64,000 bases of DNA from Peribacillus kribbensis DSM 17871 (GCF_000430765.1 NZ_KE387239.1:340928-404927), one strand, 5' to 3'. Positions 46,601 through 54,678 are shown, numbered from the stretch's first letter. The notes: generated by a model not told the origin, from the sequence alone. Made by a program: numbers and translations.

Positions 46601-47161
46601 ACAGATGCAAAGATTACTAGGGAAAATGCCTATACACAGGAAGCCCCGTTAGGTAATCTGATTGCAGATTCAATGAAATGGAGCATGAACTCTGACTTTG
46701 CTTTCATGAATCCAGGAGGTATCCGTGCCGATCTTCCGCAGGGAACCATTACCTATGCGGACCTGGCCAAAATTCAGCCATTTGGAAATGTTCTTGTGAA
46801 GCTGAATCTCACAGGTGCTGACATTAAAACTCTGCTTCAGCAGCAATGGGTTATCGAGGGCAGCCCGAAAACCCTGCAAATTGCAGGACTTAAATATAAA
46901 GCTGATTTCTCAAAACCAGTCTCAGAGAGAGTGGTCGAATTGACTAAAACAGATGGGACGCCTATCGAGGATACGCAAGTGTATACAGCCGTGGTTAATG
47001 ACTTCATGGCAAGCGGCGGAGACAACTACACAGTGCTGAAAGATAAGGCCCGCACTTATGGAGCAGTAGATCTTGATGCGTTCGTGGATTATGTCAAGAC
47101 TGCTTTCAATGGAGGCAAAATCACCGCGGGAATTGAAGGACGCATCACGAATATCAAGTAA
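43667..47161 (+). CDS. yfkN: Secreted 2',3'-cyclic-nucleotide phosphodiesterase/5'-nucleotidase YfkN
   Basis: A 1164-aa exported protein with two tandem metallophosphatase + 5'-nucleotidase units. Signal peptide about residues 1-30 (ends ALA). Unit 1 starts at IMETTDVHTNLLAYDYY and has GNHEFNYG and HTGFNGN. Unit 2 starts at about residue 672 with LLGINDLHGQLD and has GNHEFDKG and ISHD-like VVSHDPG; its nucleotidase C-terminal domain has FMNPGGIRADL. It should release phosphate or nucleosides from extracellular nucleotides. B. subtilis YfkN is longer and sortase-anchored as I recall; here the protein ends at the catalytic region with no LPxTG. Confidence 0.93.
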   Translation: MKKNKIKAIVATTVAAGVFSTQLSIPALAKEKDKWVHPDSFELRIMETTDVHTNLLAYDYYKDAPTSAVGFSRTATLINQAKKEKKNTVLVDNGDLIQGTPLGTYKAKIAPLKPGEVHPVYKAMNQLGYDAATLGNHEFNYGLDYLNEAINDANFPYVNANVYKDDHDKNPNNDKNEFKPYKIVEKKVVDSRGKTVKVKIGYIGFVPPQIMDWDKSNLDGKVITKGIVESAKKFIPQMKKDGADVVIAMAHTGFNGNLNNTEDVVYSLSKVPGIDAITFSHTHKVFPAPDESKLDALFKDSSGKPLPGVDNAKGTINGIPAVQAGYGGNNLGLIDLIFAKVKGKWKAAHSQSSNRSIAGVADDKGVVNAVTPDHNATVKYVNTPIGKTTGPIHSYFSLVQDDPSVQVVTNAQKWYIEKYIANNKPEYQNLPILSVGAPFKAGRNGVEEYTDIKAGDLTIRSAGDLYLYDNTLKAIKVKGSVVKEWLEMSAGKFNTIDPNKIEEQPLLNSGFPVYNFDVIDGVTYQIDVTKPNRYDKDGTKVSDSSRIINLKYNGQPVDPNQDFIVVTNNYRAGGGGNFPGVKGSEFVYDSPDENRQILMDYISEVKEINPSIDNNWSIAPIDKDVNVTFTTSPKAADFTAPGGKITYTGRTDAQGFGIFKLKLSKPNIKLQLLGINDLHGQLDTTSEFGGVKQGRADYLAAYLKQRKAQNPENTLLVTAGDAVGASAPVSSKLQDEPTLEFLNDMGFDIGTVGNHEFDKGVATLMAQIKGGKSPTNPDVTFKGLKFPYVVANVVYKDTKQPILNPYVIKNVGGVDVGFIGVVTNATPSKVSPAGIEGVEFIPQAEAVNKAVDELKAKGVKSIVVVSHDPGSDKNGVVTGEVADLANAVDDEVDVIFAGDNHAKLNNLIDNKLVVQSYSYGTAFSDIDLEIDPATKDIVKKSAEIVTVDQSKITPDPGTTEFIDKYLKMFPELTLPLGTTDAKITRENAYTQEAPLGNLIADSMKWSMNSDFAFMNPGGIRADLPQGTITYADLAKIQPFGNVLVKLNLTGADIKTLLQQQWVIEGSPKTLQIAGLKYKADFSKPVSERVVELTKTDGTPIEDTQVYTAVVNDFMASGGDNYTVLKDKARTYGAVDLDAFVDYVKTAFNGGKITAGIEGRITNIK

Positions 47162-47221
47162 GGAAAACCTAAGGAAGGATGGCATATGCCATTCTTCTTT
47201 TTTTATAAGCGAGGTGAAAAA

Positions 47222-47371
47222 ATGCCAAGAGGAGACGAGCTGAATGCGCTGCCTATGCCGCATACCGCGCCAGGTGCAGGAAAAGACCTTTCAGAATTTG
47301 ATAGGGAAGATAAAAGCGGGATCACCAGGGAAGAGACTCCCCGTCCTGCACAGGTAAAAAATAGAAGCTGA
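47222..47371 (+). CDS. Small hydrophilic protein, 49 aa
   Basis: A 49-aa, highly charged protein (MPRGDELNALPMPHTAPGAG, then KDLSEFDREDKSG). No membrane segment or cysteine. ATG 47222 follows GAGGTG at 5 nt; the longer frame from 47186 is rejected. It begins 60 bp after yfkN and has its own terminator. Probably disordered; no family recognised. Confidence 0.65.
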   Translation: MPRGDELNALPMPHTAPGAGKDLSEFDREDKSGITREETPRPAQVKNRS

Positions 47372-47383
47372 TCCAACAAGCAT

Positions 47384-47424
47384 AGATCATTCTCTTCGAA
47401 TTTATCAGAGAATGATCTTTTTTT
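47384..47424 (+). terminator. Terminator of the 49-aa gene
   Basis: A perfect 12-bp stem, AGATCATTCTCT with AGAGAATGATCT, followed by a T-run. Confidence 0.92.
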
Positions 47425-47665
47425 ATAAGTGAATAAGTGGAATTTCCCTCCGAATCCTTTCTTTTTTTATATAGTATGCTAATATAATATTTTAGGGATT
47501 GTTTTTACTGTTACGTTCAGTATGGTAAAATCATGTTTTGACGTCCCGGCAGGCTGAAAAACAAGTGCTGGATGAATGGCTGTCTCCTGCGGTGAGGCAC
47601 TTTGCGGGGAAGTTTTCACTTTATATTATTAAATCTATACATCTAAGAGGAGTTTTAAGCTTAAA

Positions 47666-48043
47666 ATGAATGAAATACAAACAATAAACGTTATGATACG
47701 ATCCAAAAAAAAGAGACACCAAAAGAAAATGCTTAAGAAAGCTGCATTACTTGTTGAAACAAAGGATTTAAACAAACCGGCTGGAGATAGTAAAGCTGAA
47801 AGACTACATAAGGCTGAACAAGAAATACCGCAGCTAGATTCACTTCCTGTCACTTTTCTTCTAAAGACAGGAAAAAAATACTTCCCATCGGCAAATTCTG
47901 TCCGCTATTATTATAAATCTTCAGAACCTGAGTTCTACAAAAATCGTGACCTCCTTCAAGAGACACTTATCCAGGAATCTGCCCAGCTGTCTGCTTCCCT
48001 GCAGCAAGAATTTTGGGAAGAAGTGGGCGCAGCTATAAAATAA
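47666..48043 (+). CDS. Unknown protein, 125 aa
   Basis: A 125-aa hydrophilic protein with a very basic N-terminal region (IRSKKKRHQKKMLKKA) and a C-terminal helical part (LLQETLIQESAQLSASLQQE). No signal or membrane helix. AGAGGAG lies 13 nt before the ATG, longer than ideal, so the start is uncertain. It is followed by a terminator. No family recognised; nucleic-acid binding would fit the basic region but is speculation. Confidence 0.6.
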   Translation: MNEIQTINVMIRSKKKRHQKKMLKKAALLVETKDLNKPAGDSKAERLHKAEQEIPQLDSLPVTFLLKTGKKYFPSANSVRYYYKSSEPEFYKNRDLLQETLIQESAQLSASLQQEFWEEVGAAIK

Positions 48044-48059
48044 ACATGTACGATCCAGG

Positions 48060-48086
48060 CGCCCGTGCCAAAAGGGCGTTTTTTTT
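48060..48086 (+). terminator. Terminator of the 47.7-kb gene
   Basis: CGCCC pairs with GGGCG around a 9-nt loop, followed by eight T residues. Confidence 0.75.
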
Positions 48087-48130
48087 GTCTCCGCTAAAAC
48101 TGCCCGGGAAACACCCATACGACATTTAAC

Positions 48131-48202
48131 CTGAAGGAAAATTCCAATAATTTCAGGAGGGCTTTTTTTAACAAACCATGCATTAAGAATGCCCAGTTTG
48201 TT
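48131..48202 (+). other. Two hairpins upstream of the c-di-GMP gene
   Basis: CCTGAA/TTCAGG followed by a T-run (to 48169) resembles a terminator. It is followed by a symmetric hairpin, AACAAAC (48170-48176) with GTTTGTT (48196-48202) and inner GCATT/AATGC. They may form a leader structure for the downstream gene, but no known riboswitch is recognised. Confidence 0.35.
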
Positions 48203-48295
48203 CCGATATAAAAGGTCTGGGGCTTTTTCTCGCCTTGTCTTTTAATTTCTTTTAGGGAGGCCAATTCCATTTTTAATTATCATGACCGTTCCATT

Positions 48296-50305
48296 GTGGT
48301 TCTGGAGGGGAGCTATTCGCCATGGATCGTCCTGCTTTCTATTCTGATAGCCTGCGGATCTTCCTATAACGCTCTTTCTATGAATGAGAGACTTCAGTAT
48401 CATAGCTTCTTTTCAAAAAACTTTTGGCTCTCCCTTGCTTCTATCGCAATGGGGACGGGCATTTGGTCGATGCACTTTATCGGAATGAGCGCTTTTATGC
48501 TTCCGGTAAGGATGGGCTTTAATATTCCGCTGACCATTTTGTCAGTCCTCCCTGCATTGTGCGCTTCTTTTTTAGCTTTCTACATAGCAAACCTGGTCAG
48601 AAGGTCCGTTCTTACTTTTATCCTTGCTGGGAGCATTATGGGGCTGGGGATTGCAGCCATGCATTATATGGGAATGGCTGCAATGGAAATGGAGGCGAGG
48701 TACACCTATAGACCGCTTTTATTTACGGCCTCTGTTTTGATTGCCGTCATTGTTTCAATCATTGCACTTTATATTTTCTCCACGCTGCAGAAATATATGT
48801 CGAATCGCCTGGTCAAAACGGCCACATCCATCATCATGGGCCTGGCTATCGCGAGCATGCATTATACAGGTATGAAAGCCATTGTGTTTTACCAGCTGGA
48901 GGACAGCGTACATGTGCATCATTCTCCACATATGAATGTAATGATGCTTGGTATAGGAATTGGAATTGTAGTAGCCATTTTCCTTGGTTTGTCCGGGCTT
49001 TCAGGTGTTTTTGATAAATATGTGAATTATCGGTTTAACTATATCGATCCTCTGACGAGACTTCCCAACCGAAGGCTTTTTGAACAAAGTCTTAAGGCCG
49101 ATTCCCATCAGGCCTTGTCTATCATCCATCTTCATGGCCTTGAAAAATGGAATACAGGCTACGGCTATAATTTCGGGGATGAATTGATTTCCATGCTGGC
49201 CGGGATACTGAAAAATTCGGCAGCATCCAGGGCCGAGCTTTACCGCATAGAAGGCAACAGATTTGCCATGCTGGGCAGGCCGGGGGACCTGAAGACTATT
49301 ATGGAGCGGGCAGGGAAAGCCGCAAAGGAAGACATCATTATCCAGGAGCAGCGGGCTGTACTGGAAATTATCTCAGTTCTGGCTGAAAAACAGCCAGGCG
49401 AAACGGCAGCTCACCTATACACAAATGCCATTGCAGTCCTGCATCATCCATCCATTACTTATATGAATCAGATCATCGTGTATGATCCCTCCATCCATAC
49501 GTATAACCTCGAACAAAAGCTTGTGATGGAGATTGATGAGGCTATGCATAATGGACAGCTTTATCTGGTCTATCAGCCGAAGGTGATGCCGGGGACAGGA
49601 GAGGTGCATGGAGTGGAGGCACTGTTAAGGTGGAACCATCCCATCTATGGAATGCTGTCTCCAGCTCTGTTTATACCTGCATTGGAAAAGGGAAAGAAAA
49701 TGTTTGATGTAACGGACTGGATTATAGAGAAGGTCTGTATACAGGCAGCAGTGTGGAAAAAACAAAACCGTCCTTCAGCCATTGCCGTCAATATTCCGGG
49801 TCCCTACATCACTTCGCCAAGGTTAGTGAAGGTTTTATTGGAGGGAATCAATAAAAATGGCATTGAGGCGGAGAATATAGAATTAGAGATCACCGAAACC
49901 AGCGTGGTGAATCATATTGAGCAAGCTGCCCGGTCCATCGGTGAGATACGGAGTCATGGTTTTTCTGTGGCGCTTGATGATTTTGGGACCGGAGTGTCTT
50001 CCCTCTCTTACTTAAAGCTTCTGCCTATCACTACGTTAAAGATTGATAAGTCCTTTGTGGATGATGTGCCGCATTCTGCGAAAGACGCTTCCATTTTAGA
50101 GGCAATAACAGCTTTATGCAGGTCCCTCGATTTACATGTGGTAGTAGAAGGGGTAGAAACCAGGGAGCAGGTGGAGTTTTTAATGAAGATGTCAGATGCA
50201 GCCATTATTCAGGGATATTTCTATTCGGCTCCCCAAACTGCCGGCGCTTTTGAGAGCTGGACTGAATCATTCGTGGGTGGGGCCGTTCCTGCTGAAGTGC
50301 TTTAA
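48296..50305 (+). CDS. MHYT-GGDEF-EAL membrane protein (c-di-GMP turnover)
   Basis: A 669-aa protein with an N-terminal MHYT sensor of about seven membrane helices (residues 1-235) and three MHYT-type motifs (MHFIGM, MHYMGM, MHYTGM). A degenerate GGDEF domain (about 250-400; the motif reads FGDEL) and an EAL domain (about 410-660) follow. The EAL residues EALLRW, AVNIPG, EITET, DDFGTG, KIDKSF and EGVE are kept, so phosphodiesterase activity on c-di-GMP is likely and cyclase activity unlikely. GTG 48296 lacks a ribosome site. AGGGAGG (48254-48260) is instead placed for an in-frame ATT at 48269, so the true start may be ATT. Resembles B. subtilis YkoW in architecture. Confidence 0.9.
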   Translation: MVLEGSYSPWIVLLSILIACGSSYNALSMNERLQYHSFFSKNFWLSLASIAMGTGIWSMHFIGMSAFMLPVRMGFNIPLTILSVLPALCASFLAFYIANLVRRSVLTFILAGSIMGLGIAAMHYMGMAAMEMEARYTYRPLLFTASVLIAVIVSIIALYIFSTLQKYMSNRLVKTATSIIMGLAIASMHYTGMKAIVFYQLEDSVHVHHSPHMNVMMLGIGIGIVVAIFLGLSGLSGVFDKYVNYRFNYIDPLTRLPNRRLFEQSLKADSHQALSIIHLHGLEKWNTGYGYNFGDELISMLAGILKNSAASRAELYRIEGNRFAMLGRPGDLKTIMERAGKAAKEDIIIQEQRAVLEIISVLAEKQPGETAAHLYTNAIAVLHHPSITYMNQIIVYDPSIHTYNLEQKLVMEIDEAMHNGQLYLVYQPKVMPGTGEVHGVEALLRWNHPIYGMLSPALFIPALEKGKKMFDVTDWIIEKVCIQAAVWKKQNRPSAIAVNIPGPYITSPRLVKVLLEGINKNGIEAENIELEITETSVVNHIEQAARSIGEIRSHGFSVALDDFGTGVSSLSYLKLLPITTLKIDKSFVDDVPHSAKDASILEAITALCRSLDLHVVVEGVETREQVEFLMKMSDAAIIQGYFYSAPQTAGAFESWTESFVGGAVPAEVL

Positions 50306-50339
50306 CTCAGTTGTCCAACATACAATTCGTGTACCGCTT

Positions 50340-50384
50340 AGACTGTAAGCAAACTAAGAAATGAGTTTGTTTACAGTCTTTTTT
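50340..50384 (+). terminator. Terminator of the MHYT gene
   Basis: AGACTGTAAGCAAACT pairs with AGTTTGTTTACAGTCT, followed by a T-run. Confidence 0.9.
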
Positions 50385-50393
50385 GCTTTCAGC

Positions 50394-50627
50394 AAAAGCA
50401 AATTTAAGCAGTGCATGTTGAATATGATAAAAAATTCCCTGGAGGCGACGGCTTCAGGAGGGAAACTGAGGGTTACTTCATTCTGCAAATCAGGATATGT
50501 CCAAATTAAAATCATGGATACAGGAATCGGCATGTCGCCTGAGCAGCTGAAAAGACTGGGTGAACCATATTATTCGACAAAGGGGGGGAATGGGACAGGT
50601 CTAGGCATGATGGTGGTATACAGCTGA
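50394..50627 (+). pseudogene. Fragment of a sensor histidine kinase (HATPase_c)
   Basis: About 77 codons encode the ATP-binding part of a histidine kinase: MLNMIKNSLEA (N box), IKIMDTGIGMSPEQ (G1 box), RLGEPYYSTKGGNGTGLGMM (G2 region), then a stop. The dimerisation/His domain upstream and the final segment are absent, and there is no ribosome site. The frame starts right after the terminator of the MHYT gene. It is a truncated remnant, closest in style to sporulation kinases. Confidence 0.75.
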
Positions 50628-50630
50628 ATG

Positions 50631-50659
50631 AAAAAAGCGCTCAAGAATGAGCGCTTTTT
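50631..50659. terminator. Terminator after tcyC
   Basis: AAAAAGCGCTC pairs with GAGCGCTTTTT; suited to the minus-strand transporter operon ending at 50665. Confidence 0.9.
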
Positions 50660-50664
50660 CATTT

Positions 50665-51411
50665 TTATCTTTCCGCTACCTTGTTAAGGAACTGAAGGGT
50701 TCTTGGGTTTTTGGTTTCATTAATAACTTCATTTGGCGTTCCTTTTTCAACCACAACACCGCCATCCATAAAAATCACCTGATCCGCCGCTTCGCTGGCG
50801 AATTTCATTTCATGAGTGACGACTACCATGGTCATGCCTTCCCTGGATAAATCCTTCATGACCTTCAGCACTTCTCCAACAAGTTCAGGATCAAGGGCGG
50901 AAGTAGGTTCATCGAATAAAAGCACTTCAGGATCCATAGCCATCGCCCTGGCAATTCCAACACGCTGCTGCTGCCCGCCGGAAAGCTGGAATGGATACAT
51001 TTCAGCCCGGTCCTTTAAGCCGACCTTTTCCAAAAGACTCATAGCCTTCTCTCTGGCAGCCTCTTTGGACCGTCTGAGAACCGTAATTTGACCCTCCATG
51101 ACATTTTCCAATGCAGTCAGATGAGGGAACAGATTGTAGCCTTGAAATACCATTCCGGTCTGTTTTCTAAATGCCACTATTTCTGCTTGTTTAAGTTTGG
51201 TTGATTCTGTGATCTTAAGGGTTTGTTTCCCCAGCGCGATCGTTCCCTGATCGGGAATCTCCAATAGATTTAAACAGCGGAGAAGAGTGGTTTTCCCTGA
51301 ACCTGAAGGCCCAATGATGACGGCTGTTTTTCCCTTTTCAATCGATAGGTCTATTCCTTTTAAGACTTCAAGTTTATCAAAACGTTTATATAGATTTTGT
51401 ATGTTAATCAT
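50665..51411 (-). CDS. tcyC: Cystine/polar amino acid ABC transporter ATPase
   Basis: A 248-aa ABC ATPase of the polar amino acid group. Walker [12 protein letters not shown]-loop [10 protein letters not shown], signature LSGGQQQRV, Walker [14 protein letters not shown], switch VVVTHE. Sequence and operon order match TcyABC of B. subtilis (cystine uptake), though the substrate could be another amino acid. ATG 51411 is preferred to a 12-codon-longer start. Last gene of the operon. Confidence 0.87.
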   Translation of the reverse strand: MINIQNLYKRFDKLEVLKGIDLSIEKGKTAVIIGPSGSGKTTLLRCLNLLEIPDQGTIALGKQTLKITESTKLKQAEIVAFRKQTGMVFQGYNLFPHLTALENVMEGQITVLRRSKEAAREKAMSLLEKVGLKDRAEMYPFQLSGGQQQRVGIARAMAMDPEVLLFDEPTSALDPELVGEVLKVMKDLSREGMTMVVVTHEMKFASEAADQVIFMDGGVVVEKGTPNEVINETKNPRTLQFLNKVAER

Positions 51412-51424
51412 GGAAGACCCCCGC

Positions 51425-52105
51425 TTATTTAGCAATCCCGCGTCCATAGCGTATCTCCAGCTTATCCTGCAGATAGGACAGAATTGTACTGAATATCAAA
51501 TAAATAAAGGCTACTTCTATATACAGCCAGAGCGGTTCATAAGTGACTGCTGCAATCTGCTGCCCTTTTTGAAACAGCTCGGTCACTGTGATGGTGGCAG
51601 CCAGCGATGTATCCTTAACCAGGGAGATAAATGAATTCCCGAGGGGAGGCAGAGATACACGGATTGCCTGAGGAAGGATAACCCGCCTCAGAGCCTGAGC
51701 CTTAGTCATTCCTATGGAATAGGCGGCTTCCCACTGTCCCTTAGGAATGGAGAGGATAGCTGCCCGGATGATCTCAGAGCTGTATGCCCCTTTATTTAAG
51801 GTAAATACAATGACGGCTGCCGGAAATGGATTCAGGGTAATGCCAACACTCGGCAGACCGTAGAAAATAATGAACAGCTGCACAAGAAGGGGAGTACCCC
51901 TGAAAATCCACACATAAAATCTTGTCAGAAGAACAAGGGGCTTAAAGGCCGAAAGACGGGCTACAGCTGTAAAAAATGCCAGGATAAGTCCGAGCGCAAA
52001 GGTAATCAGTGTTAAAGGGATGGTAAATTGCAATCCTGCTTTTAAAATAGGAAAAAAGGAATCACTAAGGATTCCTATAATTCGATCTGTACGTTCTCCA
52101 AACAT
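51425..52105 (-). CDS. tcyB: Cystine/polar amino acid ABC transporter permease
   Basis: A 226-aa HisM/ArtQ-type permease with about five membrane helices. Landmarks are [39 protein letters not shown], the ATPase-docking [21 protein letters not shown] and [12 protein letters not shown]. Strongly similar in pattern to TcyB. It lies 13 bp from tcyC and 15 bp from tcyA. Confidence 0.88.
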   Translation of the reverse strand: MFGERTDRIIGILSDSFFPILKAGLQFTIPLTLITFALGLILAFFTAVARLSAFKPLVLLTRFYVWIFRGTPLLVQLFIIFYGLPSVGITLNPFPAAVIVFTLNKGAYSSEIIRAAILSIPKGQWEAAYSIGMTKAQALRRVILPQAIRVSLPPLGNSFISLVKDTSLAATITVTELFQKGQQIAAVTYEPLWLYIEVAFIYLIFSTILSYLQDKLEIRYGRGIAK

Positions 52106-52120
52106 ATTCGTTCTCTTCCT

Positions 52121-52924
52121 TTACTTTGATACGTCTGTTCCGAACCATTTTTTAGATATCTTTAAATACGTACCGTCTTTTTTCATATCAGCCAGTGCGC
52201 CGTTTACAGCATCCACAAGCTCTTTATTATCCTTGCGGAACATGAATGCGTTTGAGGTAGCTTCCTTTTCTTCGTATACTGATTTAATCGGCAGTTCAGG
52301 GCGCTGCTTCTTAAGATCTAAATAAGAAAGGCTGTCATTGATAGTTGCGTCAACGCGGCCGGAAGTAATTAAATCGATAGACTGGTTGAAGCCATCCACC
52401 ACTGTATTTGTCGCGCCGTGAGCCTCAGCAATCTTTCGGTAATTGCTGTCAAGGGACTGTGCAACTTTTTTGCCTTTCAGATCGTTAAGCGATTTGATAT
52501 CTTTATTATCTTTACGCACGATAAGAATTGCTTTTGAAACAATGTACGGATCAGACATATCATATTTCTGCAGGCGGTCCTTACGTACTGCTACTTCATT
52601 TGCTATCATGTCATAACGCTTGGCATCAAGGCCGGCAATCATACCATCCCATTTCGTTTCAACGAATTTAGGCTTAATACCTAAACGCTTGAAAACCTCC
52701 TGGGCAACTTCAACGTCAAAGCCGGTTAACTTTCCGGATTTGTCATGGAATGTAAAAGGTGCGTATGTACCTTCTGTTCCAATCGTAACTACGCCTTTAT
52801 TTTTAATGGCATCATAGGAGCTTTTGCCCCCGTTATCTTTGTCTTTGCTCTTGTCATTGGTTCCGCAAGCGGCAAGAGCCAATACGAGCATAAGGGCAAA
52901 TAATGTGCCTAAAAATTTCTTCAT
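52121..52924 (-). CDS. tcyA: Cystine/amino acid ABC transporter binding lipoprotein
   Basis: A 267-aa family 3 solute-binding lipoprotein with signal and lipobox LALAACGT (Cys at about residue 20). The ligand domain carries VTIGTEGTYAPFTFHDKSGKL, FDVEVAQEVFKRLG, NEVAVRKDR and the C-terminal KKWFGTDVSK. It resembles TcyA. A GGAATATTA-type sequence about 100 bp upstream recalls a CymR box, which would tie expression to cysteine status, but this is a weak match judged by eye. Confidence 0.87.
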   Translation of the reverse strand: MKKFLGTLFALMLVLALAACGTNDKSKDKDNGGKSSYDAIKNKGVVTIGTEGTYAPFTFHDKSGKLTGFDVEVAQEVFKRLGIKPKFVETKWDGMIAGLDAKRYDMIANEVAVRKDRLQKYDMSDPYIVSKAILIVRKDNKDIKSLNDLKGKKVAQSLDSNYRKIAEAHGATNTVVDGFNQSIDLITSGRVDATINDSLSYLDLKKQRPELPIKSVYEEKEATSNAFMFRKDNKELVDAVNGALADMKKDGTYLKISKKWFGTDVSK

Positions 52925-53089
52925 GATGTAACCCCCACTAATTTTATAGGATTTCTAAACAATGTTAATAGGTTAATTCAGCACGAGGTAAAAGTCAACG
53001 AAAACTAATTGTAATATTCCCTATTAAATAAGTGATATTCCATGGATCTCAAAAAAGATGGGAAGGGAAATTTCTTGGGCAATAAAAAA

Positions 53090-53118
53090 ATACAGGAATT
53101 CCTTGAAAATTCCTGTTT
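53090..53118 (-). terminator. Possible terminator hairpin
   Basis: ACAGGAA pairs with TTCCTGT with further internal pairing. On the minus strand it is followed by a T-rich stretch. It would end minus-strand transcripts coming through the repeat region from the caspase gene. Confidence 0.6.
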
Positions 53119-53170
53119 CTAATGATAAATTCTCAACCTAAATGAATGTTGAGTCTTAAAGGGGCCTTGA

Positions 53171-53286
53171 TTTCCATTCCAGGCAGGTTCGCTTTCCGCG
53201 GGGCGGGCAGTGAGCCTCCTCGGCTGCGCATGTGGGGTCTCGCCTGTCCCACTGCTCCCGCAGGGGTTTTCGTGCCTGAAACGTAG
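53171..53286. repeat. Dispersed palindromic repeat, copy 2 (intact)
   Basis: An element of about 116 bp starting TTTCCATTCCAGGCA and ending TGCCTGAAACGTAGA (imperfect inverted ends, 9 of 11). It has the shared core GTTCGCTTTCCGCGGGGCGG and AGTGAGCCTCCTCGG facing TGTGGGGTCTCGCCTGTCCC. The core folds on itself. No coding capacity. It is the best-preserved copy in the window and the reference for the split copy at 24451. Confidence 0.7.
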
Positions 53287-53414
53287 ATCAACTAAGACTT
53301 ATAAACATAGTCAGTTTAATTAATTCGGTCGTATACGAAAAACAACAATTATAGGATTTCAGCCTATCCTATCTAATTAAATCAATGATAATAAGTCCGA
53401 ATAGAGGCCGTTAA

Positions 53415-53463
53415 TTTCCGTTCCATGCACTTCGCTTTCCGCTGGGCGGGCGGTAAGCCTTCG
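53415..53463. repeat. Dispersed palindromic repeat, copy 3 (truncated)
   Basis: TTTCCGTTCCATGCACTTCG, CTTTCCGCTGGGCGGGCGG and TAAGCCTTCGG match the first half of copies 1 and 2. The similarity then stops, 20 bp before the 21-bp palindrome at 53482. It is truncated or replaced at its right side. Confidence 0.6.
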
Positions 53464-53481
53464 GACAACTTCCATCATCAG

Positions 53482-53532
53482 CTGATCTAAACCTGTCCGA
53501 AGATAGACTCGCTTCGGACAGGTTTAGATCAG
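53482..53532. repeat. 21-bp perfect palindrome at the caspase gene end
   Basis: CTGATCTAAACCTGTCCGAAG (53482-53502) and its exact reverse complement (53512-53532) are separated by 9 nt. The right arm contains the last codons and stop (53524-53526) of the caspase gene. A stem this long without a T-run could act as a terminator or mRNA stabiliser, or mark an insertion. Confidence 0.85.
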
Positions 53533-54471
53533 CCCCTCGGAAGCAAGCTTCCAGTAATATCGGCCAAGTGCGGTGAGACAGCAGGATTTTCCGTCCCGGG
53601 CTGCTGAAAATAGATGGCTGGCTCCAAGAGTCTTTAATAGCCTGGCATTTCTATAGCTTTGAAATATACTGAAGATCTTTTCGTTTTCCTTGTTGTTCAT
53701 TCCGAAATACTTTTCATAGGAGGGATCTAATTGGTATTCTTCATTAGGACTGTTGAAAAATTGCGGAAGCATTCTGAGGTATTCAGCCGGTATGTCCGGT
53801 GCTGACTTTCTTATAGGAGTGAGCTTTGAAACATGTGATTTAAATAAAGGTCTCTGATCCCAGGGGCCGAGTGCCTGGTCTATATAAGCAAACATGCTGG
53901 CTGCAGTAATATTGCCTAAAACGTCGGCTGCACCGCCTTCAAGTGCATGATAAATTAATGAAGTAAAAATTCCTCCTTCATCTTCTTCATACGAAGCCTG
54001 TGTGGAACGGCTTGAAGTTAGGATAGACACCCCTTCTTTAATCACCGCTTTGTCATTATGGACTGGAGGTGCCTGCCCGAAAGCCCCGCTATAGCAGCAG
54101 TCTAATAGCACGACGATTTCTCTGGCGGGTGAGGTGTTGATCATCTTCAGGATCGAATCCATGGAGATTCCTTCATCATAGGCTTCTGCATCCTGGGTAA
54201 CAAGATATCCCCCCAGATTATTAACGGTTCCATGACCGGAGAAATAGAGTAAAGCCAAATCCGCATCATGCATAAACAGCTCCTGGATCTCAGATTTCAG
54301 CCTTGTCCTGGTTACCGGCTCTTTATCTGATAATAAAAGCCGGCAGTGAACGTTCGGCGAACCGTCTTCATTCCTTTTAAGGATATCAGCCATTTTTCTG
54401 GCATCATTTATACAGCCTGAAAGAGGTGAGTCTGGATAATCGTTGATTCCCACAAGCAGTGCTTTTCTCAT
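53524..54471 (-). CDS. Caspase-like (C14/metacaspase) cysteine protease
   Basis: A 315-aa protein with an N-terminal caspase p20-like domain (residues 1-230): ALLVGINDYPDSPLSGCIND, catalytic His in LYFSGHG, catalytic Cys in LLDCCYSGAF. The C-terminal 80 residues (SYEKYFGMNNKENEKIFSIF to LGRYYWKLASEGLI) look like a small helical or winged-helix domain seen behind bacterial caspases. No signal or membrane helix. Such proteases are often effectors in bacterial defence or cell-death modules. It diverges from a DUF6338-like membrane gene. GGGGAG ribosome site. Confidence 0.9.
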   Translation of the reverse strand: MRKALLVGINDYPDSPLSGCINDARKMADILKRNEDGSPNVHCRLLLSDKEPVTRTRLKSEIQELFMHDADLALLYFSGHGTVNNLGGYLVTQDAEAYDEGISMDSILKMINTSPAREIVVLLDCCYSGAFGQAPPVHNDKAVIKEGVSILTSSRSTQASYEEDEGGIFTSLIYHALEGGAADVLGNITAASMFAYIDQALGPWDQRPLFKSHVSKLTPIRKSAPDIPAEYLRMLPQFFNSPNEEYQLDPSYEKYFGMNNKENEKIFSIFQSYRNARLLKTLGASHLFSAARDGKSCCLTALGRYYWKLASEGLI

Positions 54472-54678
54472 TCATTCTCCCCGCTTTCTTATATCGGAGT
54501 GGAGTACCTGATTCAATTTCATTGTAGGTGATGCTTTTAGAAATTAAAGTTTCCTTTGGCCTATTTTCAAACTGTCAAAAATGAGGCGAAAGTAGGAAGG
54601 TAGTTTCCGAATCATTATCTAACTATATATGCAAGTAGGTCTGCGTTGAAATTGAAATAGCAAAGGGAGCTGTCTGCA

